DNA from: Pseudolabrys sp.
GTDB lineage: Bacteria; Pseudomonadota; Alphaproteobacteria; Rhizobiales; Xanthobacteraceae
Length of the DNA: 9,395 bases
Assembly (NCBI GenBank): GCA_019246455.1
Contig: JAFAQJ010000319.1
Coordinates: 1 to 9,395, forward strand
Reading direction: 5' to 3'
The notes below the pieces were generated by a model that searched no databases, was not told the origin of the DNA, and was given only the letters and a program-made list of their open reading frames with translations. A program made the position numbers and the translations under genes. This document shows positions 1 through 6,256 of this stretch, in pieces (position 1 is the first letter of the stretch; the number at the start of each line of letters is the position of its first letter).

Positions 1-938
1 TCGAAGCTCTGCTGAAATCCCTGCCGTTGAAAACGACACGCTTCGTCGCGGTTTCGAAGTCAGGCGGGACCGGCGAGACGCTGATGCAGACCATCGCCGC
101 GTTGACCGCGCTCAAGGCAGCTGGCATCGAACCGCGCGGTAGTTTTCTCGGCATCAGCGAGCCAGCGAAATCCGGCAGGCGAAATGGCTTGCGGGAGCTT
201 CTTGGTGGCGTGCCGATGCTCGACCACGACACCGGTGTTGGCGGTCGTTTCTCGGTTCTCACTAATGTCGGCCTCCTGCCCGCGGCGATCCTCGGCCTCG
301 ACATCGCAGCGATCCGCAGGGGTGCAGCGGCCGCGCTATTGCCAGTGCTGGCGAAGAAATCGCCAGAGGACGTGCCACCCGCCGTGGGCGCGGCGCTCGC
401 GGTCACATTGGCAGGTAAAGGCAAGATTATCGCTCCGTTGATGGCCTATTCCGACAAGCTCGCGCTGTTCGTCAAATGGTACGTGCAGTTGTGGGCCGAG
501 AGTCTCGGCAAGGATGGCAAGGGCACGACGCCGCTTGCCGTGCTCGGGCCGGTCGATCAGCACAGTCAGTTGCAGCTTTTCATCGGCGGGCCGCGCGACA
601 AGCTGTTCACTGTCATCACGACCGACGCCAAGGGAAAGGGCCCCCGCATGGACGCGGCGCTCTCGGCAACCGCCGGCGAGCCGGACTTCGGCGGCAAGAC
701 AATGGGCGATCTGGTCGCGGCGCAAGGCCGGGCAACGGCCGAGACACTGGCGAAAAACGGCTGCCCGGTGCGGACCATCCATGTTCCAGCAATTGAGGAA
801 GCCATGCTCGGCGAGCTGCTGATGCATTTTATGCTCGAAACGATCATCGCGGCGCATCTTCTCGGCGTCGACGCTTTCGACCAGCCTGCCGTCGAGGACG
901 GCAAGGTGCTGGCGAAGAAGTACCTCGCCGGGCAATGA
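1..938 (+). CDS. pgi: Glucose-6-phosphate isomerase, C-terminal part (5' end outside window)
   Basis: Cytoplasmic enzyme interconverting glucose 6-phosphate and fructose 6-phosphate in glycolysis and gluconeogenesis. The reading frame is open from base 3, so the gene continues to the left; the TTG at 27 lies inside the coding region and is not taken as a start. About 312 residues are visible, roughly the last 60% of a bacterial enzyme. Visible family marks are the sugar-phosphate-binding stretch VSKSGGTGET near the left edge, signature 1 as GVGGRFSVLTNVGLLPA, the conserved DQHSQLQL segment, and the C-terminal FDQPAVEDGK, whose last lysine matches the catalytic lysine of signature 2. Signature 2 normally reads QxGVE; here it is QPAVE, which I believe is common in alphaproteobacteria (recollection). 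The stop TGA (936-938) overlaps the arfB start ATG at 935, so the two are probably co-transcribed and translationally coupled. Confidence 0.95.
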   Translation, partial: EALLKSLPLKTTRFVAVSKSGGTGETLMQTIAALTALKAAGIEPRGSFLGISEPAKSGRRNGLRELLGGVPMLDHDTGVGGRFSVLTNVGLLPAAILGLDIAAIRRGAAAALLPVLAKKSPEDVPPAVGAALAVTLAGKGKIIAPLMAYSDKLALFVKWYVQLWAESLGKDGKGTTPLAVLGPVDQHSQLQLFIGGPRDKLFTVITTDAKGKGPRMDAALSATAGEPDFGGKTMGDLVAAQGRATAETLAKNGCPVRTIHVPAIEEAMLGELLMHFMLETIIAAHLLGVDAFDQPAVEDGKVLAKKYLAGQ

Positions 939-1357
939 TTCAGATTACGCCCGAGATCGCGATCGATGAATCCGAGCTCTCGGAATCGTTTGTACGGTCG
1001 TCGGGGCCCGGCGGACAGAACGTCAATAAAGTGTCGTCCGCCGTGCAATTGCGATTCGATGTGCGTCAATCGCCGTCATTGCCGAATGACGTTGCGATTC
1101 GCTTGATGCGGCTTGCGGGTAAGCGCCTCACCAAAGAGGGCGTCATCGTCATCGTAGCGCAAACCCATCGCATGCAGGAGCGCAACCGGGCTGAGGCACG
1201 GGAGCGCTTGTTTGATCTGATCCGGCAAGCGGCCGTGCGCCCGGTTGCCCGGCGGGCCACCAAGGTGCCCAGGGCGGAAAAGAAGCGTCGTCTCGAGGGC
1301 AAAAAGCGCCGTTCGCAGATCAAGAGCCTGCGTTCCGGCCGCCCGAACCTCGATTGA
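935..1357 (+). CDS. arfB: Alternative ribosome-rescue peptidyl-tRNA hydrolase ArfB (YaeJ)
   Basis: A 140-residue class I release-factor-like protein lacking the stop-codon recognition domains. It hydrolyses peptidyl-tRNA on ribosomes stalled at mRNA ends without a stop codon. The catalytic GGQ sits at residues 26-28 within RSSGPGGQNVNKVSSAV, the usual place for ArfB and far closer to the N-terminus than in RF1 or RF2. The C-terminal third (about residues 105-135) is strongly basic with many Lys and Arg. In this family that tail enters the empty mRNA channel, and its presence separates ArfB from other GGQ proteins. The ATG at 935 overlaps the pgi stop (ATGA), suggesting translational coupling and constitutive expression with a housekeeping gene. 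Length and motif positions are normal. Rescue function is inferred from the family. ArfB is known to back up tmRNA in Caulobacter. Confidence 0.95.
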   Translation: MIQITPEIAIDESELSESFVRSSGPGGQNVNKVSSAVQLRFDVRQSPSLPNDVAIRLMRLAGKRLTKEGVIVIVAQTHRMQERNRAEARERLFDLIRQAAVRPVARRATKVPRAEKKRRLEGKKRRSQIKSLRSGRPNLD

Positions 1358-1369
1358 GCGCTGAATAGC

Positions 1370-1409
1370 GGGGGAGACCGGCGTTTCGCCTCGCTAGGGC
1401 CGCTCCCCC
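1370..1409 (+). repeat. Inverted repeat between arfB and mutL, weak terminator candidate
   Basis: GGGGGAG at 1370-1376 pairs with CTCCCCC at 1403-1409. The 26-nt space between them holds a smaller hairpin, GGCG (1380-1383) with CGCC (1387-1390). The structure lies 12 nt after the arfB stop and ends 39 nt before mutL. No T-run follows on the plus strand, so an intrinsic terminator is doubtful. It may instead be an RNA fold that decouples the pgi-arfB transcript from mutL. Confidence 0.3.
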
Positions 1410-1448
1410 TGCCTAAAATCGGCAAAAGATCCGAATCATCGCGTCTTC

Positions 1449-3233
1449 ATGACCGTCCGTCAGCTTTCAGAAGCCGTCATCAACCGCATCGCCGCCGGCG
1501 AAGTCGTCGAGCGGCCGGCGAGCGCCGTGAAAGAATTGGTCGAGAACGCGCTCGACGCCGGCGCGCGCCGGATCGACGTTCTCACCGACGGCGGCGGCCG
1601 ACGCCTAATCCGCGTGACGGATGACGGCGCCGGAATGACGCGTGCGGACCTCGCGTTGGCCGTTGACCGTCACGCGACGTCGAAACTTGCAGACGAAGAT
1701 TTGCTTGCGATCGATACGCTCGGTTTTCGCGGCGAAGCGTTACCGTCAATTGGCGCAGCGGCGCGGCTGACGATCACCACTCGTCACACGGGCGAGCTGC
1801 ATGCATGGGCCATAACTGTCGATGGTGGCCGCAAATCCGAGGTGAAACCGGCGGCGCTGTCACATGGTACTAGTGTGGAAGTGCGCGACCTGTTCTACGC
1901 GACGCCCGCACGACTGAAATTTCTCAAAACGGATCGCACCGAAGCCGAGGCGATCCGTGAGATCGTGCGCCGTCTGGCGATGAGCCGACCGGCTGTGACG
2001 TTTGTGCTGGCCGGGGAGGAGCGCGCGCCGGTGACCTGGAACGCCGCCACGGGCGAAAACGCTCGACTTGTGCGGCTCGGCGACGTTTTGGGCCATGATT
2101 TTCGGGTCAATGCAATTGCGATCGAAGCCGAGCGTGAAGGCGTGCATGTGACGGGCTACGCGGGGCTTCCGACTTTGTCGCGCGCTAACGCCCTCGGCCA
2201 ATATTTGTTCGTCAATGGCCGGCCCGTGCGCGACAAACTATTGCTTGGCGCGGTGCGTGGCGCCTATGCCGACTATTTGCCGCGCGAGCGCCACCCTGTG
2301 CTGGCCTTGTTCCTGACGCTCGATCCGCGCGAGGTCGACGTCAACGTCCACCCGGCCAAGACCGAAGTCCGATTTCGCGACAATGGGTTGGTTCGCGGCC
2401 TGATCATCAGCGCGCTAAAGACGGCGCTCGCCCGCGATGCGCAGCGCACCGCGACCACGGGCGCTAGTGCCACTATCGCCGCCTTCCGCCCCCGGCAGGC
2501 CGGCCGGCCCAACGTTATGACCGGACTAAGCGGGCACGTGCCGCTAAGGTCCAGCCTCGGCCTCGCCGAGGCCGCGCAAGCCGTATTCGACACCGGCGGT
2601 CCGACCGCCGATGCCCGCACCGAGGCCTTCGAGCCCGCGGCGGAGCTGATCGAACGCCCGCTCGGCGCGGCGCGTGCGCAAGTCCACGAAACCTACATCG
2701 TCGCACAGACTCAAGATGGACTGGTCATCGTCGACCAGCACGCGGCGCACGAGCGCATCGTCTATGAACGCATGAAAGCCGCCTTGGAGAAATCCGGAGT
2801 CGCGCGCCAAATTTTGCTGATCCCCGAAATCGTTGAACTCGACGAGGCTGACGTGGCGCGGCTTTCCGAGCAGGTCGACAATCTCGCGCGCTTCGGTCTC
2901 CTCATCGAATCGTTCGGGCCCGGCGCGGTGGCGGTTCGGGAAACGCCGTCATTGTTGGGCGAAGTCGATGCTCAAGCGCTCCTACGAGATCTCGCCGAGC
3001 ACATGGGTGAGTGGGATGAGACGCTACCGCTTGAGCGCCGCCTGATGCATGTCGCGGCGACGATGGCCTGCTACGGTTCGGTGCGCGCCGGGCGCCGGCT
3101 TAAGCCCCAGGAAATGAATGCGCTGCTACGCGAAATGGAATCGGTGCCGAATTCCGGTCAGTGCAATCACGGCCGGCCGACTTATGTCGAGCTCAAGCTC
3201 GCTGATATCGAGCGGTTATTCGGACGTCGATAG
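1449..3233 (+). CDS. mutL: DNA mismatch repair protein MutL (endonuclease type)
   Basis: Homodimeric ATPase linking mismatch recognition by MutS to strand removal. It has 594 residues, normal for the family. The N-terminal GHKL ATPase motifs are intact: Glu29 and Asn33 in [13 protein letters not shown], Asp58 in DDGAGM, GFRGEAL at 92-98, and the nucleotide-contacting lysine of VHPAK at 304. A variable Ala/Arg/Pro-rich linker spans about 335-395. The C-terminal domain carries DQHA(x)2E(x)4E at 429-440, [15 protein letters not shown] at 572-577 and a terminal FGRR. These are the metal-site motifs of nicking MutL proteins from bacteria without MutH. QILLIP at 454-459 matches the sliding-clamp-binding motif (QPLLIP in E. 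coli). No clear Shine-Dalgarno precedes the ATG at 1449; the start is fixed by homology. TAAAAT at 1414-1419 is a possible -10, but no convincing -35 is seen. The 3' end overlaps rsmD by 18 nt. Confidence 0.97.
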   Translation: MTVRQLSEAVINRIAAGEVVERPASAVKELVENALDAGARRIDVLTDGGGRRLIRVTDDGAGMTRADLALAVDRHATSKLADEDLLAIDTLGFRGEALPSIGAAARLTITTRHTGELHAWAITVDGGRKSEVKPAALSHGTSVEVRDLFYATPARLKFLKTDRTEAEAIREIVRRLAMSRPAVTFVLAGEERAPVTWNAATGENARLVRLGDVLGHDFRVNAIAIEAEREGVHVTGYAGLPTLSRANALGQYLFVNGRPVRDKLLLGAVRGAYADYLPRERHPVLALFLTLDPREVDVNVHPAKTEVRFRDNGLVRGLIISALKTALARDAQRTATTGASATIAAFRPRQAGRPNVMTGLSGHVPLRSSLGLAEAAQAVFDTGGPTADARTEAFEPAAELIERPLGAARAQVHETYIVAQTQDGLVIVDQHAAHERIVYERMKAALEKSGVARQILLIPEIVELDEADVARLSEQVDNLARFGLLIESFGPGAVAVRETPSLLGEVDAQALLRDLAEHMGEWDETLPLERRLMHVAATMACYGSVRAGRRLKPQEMNALLREMESVPNSGQCNHGRPTYVELKLADIERLFGRR

Positions 3234-3773
3234 AATAATGAATTGAGTGTCGTCGTAGGAGCGGCGCTCCTGTTCGGAGTACCCGTCAGGTGCGACGAAG
3301 TTCGTATCCGCAGCTTCTTCGACCACGACAACTGAGCCTGGCCGCAACCATCCGCCTTCGCGCATCGAGGTGAGGGACTTTTCGGCAAGGCCCTTGCCAT
3401 ACGGCGGATCAAGGAAGGCGAACGTGAAGGGCTCGACCGGGTAAACTGGACCGAGTTTGGTCGCGTCGCGCCGGAAGATGCGGGTGACGCCGCCAAGTCC
3501 CAACGTTTCGACATTGTCCCGCAGCAAAGCGCGGGATTCGACGCCGTCATCGATGAATAGAGCGTAAGTAGCGCCGCGCGAAATCGCTTCTATGCCAAGC
3601 GCGCCGGTGCCGGCGAACAGGTCGAGCACACGCGCACCAGAAACGGGATCGCCATAGGAATGCGCGAGGATGTTGAACAGAGCCTCACGCAGCCGATCCG
3701 ACGTCGGCCGGATCCCTTGCGACTTGGGCCCCTTGAGCGGACGCGAGCCGAGCCTGCCGCCGACGACGCGCAT
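3216..3773 (-). CDS. rsmD: 16S rRNA (guanine(966)-N2)-methyltransferase RsmD
   Basis: SAM-dependent enzyme that methylates N2 of G966 in 16S rRNA, near the P site, late in 30S assembly. It has 185 residues, typical length. It opens with [13 protein letters not shown], the usual N-terminus (MRI/VGG), which supports the ATG at 3773. The glycine-rich SAM loop [13 protein letters not shown] is at 51-63 and the amino-methyltransferase catalytic motif DPPY at 122-125. The start ATG shares its A with the TGA of the upstream pseudouridine synthase gene (TGATG), so the two rRNA-modifying enzymes are probably one operon with coupled translation. The TAA stop (3216-3218) lies inside the convergent mutL gene, giving an 18-nt tail-to-tail overlap that leaves no room for separate terminators between the genes. 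Confidence 0.96.
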   Translation of the reverse strand: MRVVGGRLGSRPLKGPKSQGIRPTSDRLREALFNILAHSYGDPVSGARVLDLFAGTGALGIEAISRGATYALFIDDGVESRALLRDNVETLGLGGVTRIFRRDATKLGPVYPVEPFTFAFLDPPYGKGLAEKSLTSMREGGWLRPGSVVVVEEAADTNFVAPDGYSEQERRSYDDTQFIILSTSE

Positions 3774-4696
3774 CAGTCTTCATCCTGCGATTTCGGTGAT
3801 GGTTTTGGCCGCGAGGGTCGCGGCCCGCCGGAACGATCGCGGCGGCGAAAATGCTTCTTGTGTTCGCGCTGCGGCCGCTTCTCATGCTGATCTGCGGCCG
3901 CGTCGATGCGTTTGGGTCTTGGCAGCGCGTCGTGGTGCAGCAATGGCCCGGAGAAATCCGCGCCGGATTCCATGGCAATCTCAGGTCCTAACGCTGCCCG
4001 CAACTCTTCGGTTTCGATCTCTTCGACCTTGCCGTCCTCAAGCTCGCCGAGCTCGAAGGGGCCAAACGCGACGCGGATCAGGCGGCTGACCTTAAGCCCG
4101 AGATGCTCAAGGATGTTGCGCACCTCGCGGTTTTTGCCTTCCCGGATCGAGATCGTGAGCCAGATATTGGCACCTTGCTCGCGGTCTAATGTCGCCTCGA
4201 TCGGACCGTAATGCACGCCGCCGACGGTGACGCCGGTTTTGAGGCGATCCAAAGCGTCCTGCGTCACGCGGCCAAGCGCGCGCACGCGATAGCGTCGCTC
4301 CCACGCCGTTTTTGGCAGCTCCAGGATGCGCGCCAACGCGCCATCATTCGTAAGGAGCAGCAAACCTTCAGTGTTGAAGTCGAGTCGTCCGACGCTGATC
4401 AGTCGTGGCAATTTCTTGGGCAGCGCGGCAAAGATCGTTGGCCGGCCTTCCGGGTCGGAATGCGTCGTCATCAGGCCGCGTGGTTTGTGGTACCGAAACA
4501 AACGGGTGCGCTCACGCTCGCGCAACGGCGCTCCATCGACGGTGATCCTGTCGCGTGGCGAAACGTTGAGGGCAGGCGAGGTGATGACGACGTCGTTGAC
4601 CGATACGCGGCCTTCGGCGATCCACTGCTCGGCTTGGCGGCGGGATGCAAGTCCCGCCCGCGCCATCACCTTCGCTATGCGTTCGCCCTCGGACAT
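3773..4696 (-). CDS. rluB: Pseudouridine synthase, RluB/RsuA family (S4 domain)
   Basis: Converts a specific uridine in rRNA to pseudouridine. In E. coli RluB acts on 23S U2605; the target here is inferred only from family. It has 307 residues from the chosen start. An S4 RNA-binding domain covers about 4-50 (VMARAGLASRRQAEQWI). The catalytic motif GRLDFNTEGLLLLTNDG has Asp106 as nucleophile, and EGKNREVRNILEHLGL with RLIRVAFGPF completes the fold. The final ~45 residues are a low-complexity tail rich in Arg, Lys, His and Pro, probably disordered and RNA-binding; such tails are common in rhizobial members. The frame is open upstream to 4849, but the extra residues lack family character and would overlap tadA. 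I therefore start at MSEGERIAK (ATG 4694-4696). No Shine-Dalgarno precedes this ATG, which fits a leaderless transcript. RluE or RluF specificity cannot be excluded. Confidence 0.92.
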   Translation of the reverse strand: MSEGERIAKVMARAGLASRRQAEQWIAEGRVSVNDVVITSPALNVSPRDRITVDGAPLRERERTRLFRYHKPRGLMTTHSDPEGRPTIFAALPKKLPRLISVGRLDFNTEGLLLLTNDGALARILELPKTAWERRYRVRALGRVTQDALDRLKTGVTVGGVHYGPIEATLDREQGANIWLTISIREGKNREVRNILEHLGLKVSRLIRVAFGPFELGELEDGKVEEIETEELRAALGPEIAMESGADFSGPLLHHDALPRPKRIDAAADQHEKRPQREHKKHFRRRDRSGGPRPSRPKPSPKSQDED

Positions 4697-4710
4697 GTCG
4701 CGTGTATAAA
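4682..4710 (+). promoter_or_regulatory. Putative tadA promoter overlapping the divergent promoter
   Basis: TATAAA at 4705-4710 is a good -10 (five of six). TTCGCC at 4682-4687 is a weak -35 with 17-nt spacing, lying within the start of the divergent synthase gene. Predicted transcription would start near 4717, leaving a short leader of about 14 nt that still contains the AGGAAAG ribosome binding site. The -10 shares TATA with the opposing TATACA element. Confidence 0.35.
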
Positions 4711-4731
4711 GGGCGCACAGGAAAGAGCCAA
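4694..4731 (-). promoter_or_regulatory. Putative promoter of the pseudouridine synthase-rsmD operon, predicted leaderless
   Basis: On the minus strand, TTGGCT (plus 4726-4731) and TATACA (plus 4703-4708) are separated by exactly 17 nt. Each matches the vegetative -35 or -10 consensus at four of six positions. Only six bases separate the -10 from the ATG, so transcription should begin at or next to the start codon. This agrees with the absence of a Shine-Dalgarno. Inference from sequence only. Confidence 0.4.
4719..4725 (+). promoter_or_regulatory. Ribosome binding site of tadA
   Basis: AGGAAAG lies 5 nt before the ATG at 4731. It favours this start over the in-frame ATG at 4746, which has only CCCCCTTTA before it. 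Confidence 0.6.
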
Positions 4732-5174
4732 TGTCGCCCCCTTTAATGCAATTCGCGTTGGACGAAGCCCGTGCAGCTGCCGCGCGCGGGGAAGTACCGG
4801 TCGGGGCCGTGCTGGTGCGCGGCGATGAGATGCTCGCGCGCGCCGGCAACCGGACGCTGGTTGATCGCGATCCGACGGCTCATGCCGAAATGCTGGTGAT
4901 CCGCGCCGCGGCGGCCAGGCTCGGCAGCGAGCGGCTCCTTGATTGCGATCTTTATGTCACGCTCGAGCCTTGCGCGATGTGCGCGGCGGCGATGTCGTTT
5001 GCCCGCATCCGCCGTCTTTATTTCGGTGCGGTCGACCCAAAAGGCGGTGCGGTCGAACACGGTCCGCGCTTCTTTGCCCAGCCGACCTGTCACCATCGCC
5101 CCGAGGTCTATAGCGGCATTGGCGAAAGCGAGAGTGCGGCGCTACTGAAGGAATTTTTCGCGGCGCGGCGCTAG
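4731..5174 (+). CDS. tadA: tRNA-specific adenosine deaminase TadA
   Basis: Zinc-dependent deaminase converting A34 of tRNA-Arg(ACG) to inosine, so that one tRNA can read several CGN codons; usually essential. It has 147 residues, a normal length. The N-terminal stretch EARAAAARGEVPVGAVLV is typical. Zinc ligands and proton shuttle are visible as HAE (His51, Glu53) and PCAMC (Cys81, Cys84), followed by the conserved ARIRRLYFGAVDPKGGAVEHG that shapes the anticodon-loop site and the dimer face. The ATG at 4731 is chosen for its AGGAAAG ribosome binding site; ATG 4746 is a less likely alternative. The gene diverges from the pseudouridine synthase across 34 bp. Its stop TAG lies within CTAG, which also provides the stop of the convergent phosphotransferase gene. 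Guanine or cytosine deaminase is unlikely given the tRNA-type C-terminal segments. Confidence 0.95.
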   Translation: MSPPLMQFALDEARAAAARGEVPVGAVLVRGDEMLARAGNRTLVDRDPTAHAEMLVIRAAAARLGSERLLDCDLYVTLEPCAMCAAAMSFARIRRLYFGAVDPKGGAVEHGPRFFAQPTCHHRPEVYSGIGESESAALLKEFFAARR

Positions 5175-6256
5175 GCTGCGCCGGCCTGCCGCGCGAATTC
5201 CCAGGCTTTGGCTGCCAATGGGCGGATCAGGTCGGCTTTCGCTGGAGCGAAATCGCTGGTCGCGGTGCCATCGCGCACGCGGCCGACAATGCCCTGCAAG
5301 ATCGCTGCGATCCGGAAGAAATTGTAGGCGAGGTAGACCGACAGATGCGGCCGCGGATCAAGCCCGGTGCGCGTGCGATACGCCTCGACATATTGGTCCA
5401 TCGCCGGGATGCCGAGTGCTTTAAGGTCGTGCCCCGCGAGCGTGGCCGTGCCCGCGGTGTTCTGCGACGGCGGCATGTGCCAGGCCATCAGATGATAGGA
5501 GAAATCGGCGAGGGGATCGCCAAGCGTCGATAATTCCCAATCGAGCACCGCCACGATCCTCGCCTCGCGCGGATCGAGGATCACATTGTCGAGGCGATAA
5601 TCACCATGCACCACACGCACCGGCCCTGCGGGCGGAATATGCCGCGGCAACCAGCCGATCAGCTTCTCCATCTCGTCGATTTTCTCGGTTTCCGAGGCGC
5701 GGTACTGCTTCGACCAGCGATCGACCTGTCGCGCAACGTAGTTCTCGCCTTTGCCGAAATCGCCCAATCCAATGGCGGCGGGATCGAAGCCGTGCAGCCG
5801 CGCCAGAGTCGCGTTCATGGCGTCGTACACGGCGGCACGTTCGGTTGGATCGGAGTCCGGCATAAACGGCTCCCAGAACACACGGCCCCCGGCGAACGCC
5901 ATGACGTAGAATGGCGTTCCGGCAATCGTTTCGTCCGGGCAATAAAGCAACGGCTCGGCAACTGGAAAATTTTGGCGGTGAAGCGCACTGATGACGCGAA
6001 ATTCGCGATCGACGGCATGCGCCGAAGGCAACAACTTACCCGGCGGTTTTCGACGCATCACATAGCAGCGCGCCGGCGTTTCCAGAAGATAGGTTGGGTT
6101 GGATTGGCCGCCCTTGAACTGCGTGATCGTCAGCGGTCCAGCGAACCGGGCAAGGTTTTTGGTGAGGTAGTCCTGCAGCCGGCCGGTATCGACGCGCAGC
6201 GCTTCCCCAACTTGCTTGGTGCCAGAGAAAGCCTCCTGGCGATCCACGACCGGCAT
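5171..6256 (-). CDS. APH-family phosphotransferase, ACAD10/11 kinase-domain type
   Basis: Cytoplasmic protein of 361 residues with an aminoglycoside-phosphotransferase/choline-kinase-like fold. Visible kinase features are the nucleotide loop FKGGQSNPTYLL (47-58), a candidate ATP lysine in VMRRKPPG (near 70), the catalytic loop VHGDYRLDN with Asp219 and Asn224, and the metal-binding VLDWELSTLGDP with Asp239. The whole pattern, including GRVFWEPFMP and the DPLADFSYHLMAWHMP segment, resembles the kinase domain fused to acyl-CoA dehydrogenases in ACAD10/11 and free-standing bacterial LvaA-like enzymes. Those act on hydroxyacyl-CoA intermediates; antibiotic resistance is unlikely. The true substrate is unknown. 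The ATG at 6256 shares one base with the TAA of the upstream dehalogenase gene (TAATG), so the two form a coupled operon. The only start signal seen is that coupling. The stop overlaps convergent tadA by 4 nt. Confidence 0.88.
   Translation of the reverse strand: MPVVDRQEAFSGTKQVGEALRVDTGRLQDYLTKNLARFAGPLTITQFKGGQSNPTYLLETPARCYVMRRKPPGKLLPSAHAVDREFRVISALHRQNFPVAEPLLYCPDETIAGTPFYVMAFAGGRVFWEPFMPDSDPTERAAVYDAMNATLARLHGFDPAAIGLGDFGKGENYVARQVDRWSKQYRASETEKIDEMEKLIGWLPRHIPPAGPVRVVHGDYRLDNVILDPREARIVAVLDWELSTLGDPLADFSYHLMAWHMPPSQNTAGTATLAGHDLKALGIPAMDQYVEAYRTRTGLDPRPHLSVYLAYNFFRIAAILQGIVGRVRDGTATSDFAPAKADLIRPLAAKAWEFARQAGAA

Noticed and set aside
2560..2580. GC-rich palindrome in the mutL linker (GGCCTCG / CGAGGCC)
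   Set aside because: The loop is too small for a stable hairpin, and such palindromes are common by chance at this GC content.
4639..4658. GGCGGGA / TCCCGCC inverted repeat
   Set aside because: It lies in the conserved S4 coding segment (RAGLASRRQ) and is explained by codon choice in high-GC DNA.
3773..4849. Longer pseudouridine synthase starting at 4849
   Set aside because: The extra 51 residues have no S4-family character and are the antisense of the tadA 5' coding region. MSEGERIAK at 4696 is the natural start.
5171..6256. Aminoglycoside resistance gene
   Set aside because: Only the general kinase fold is shared. Motifs and length fit the ACAD10/LvaA-like metabolic group.
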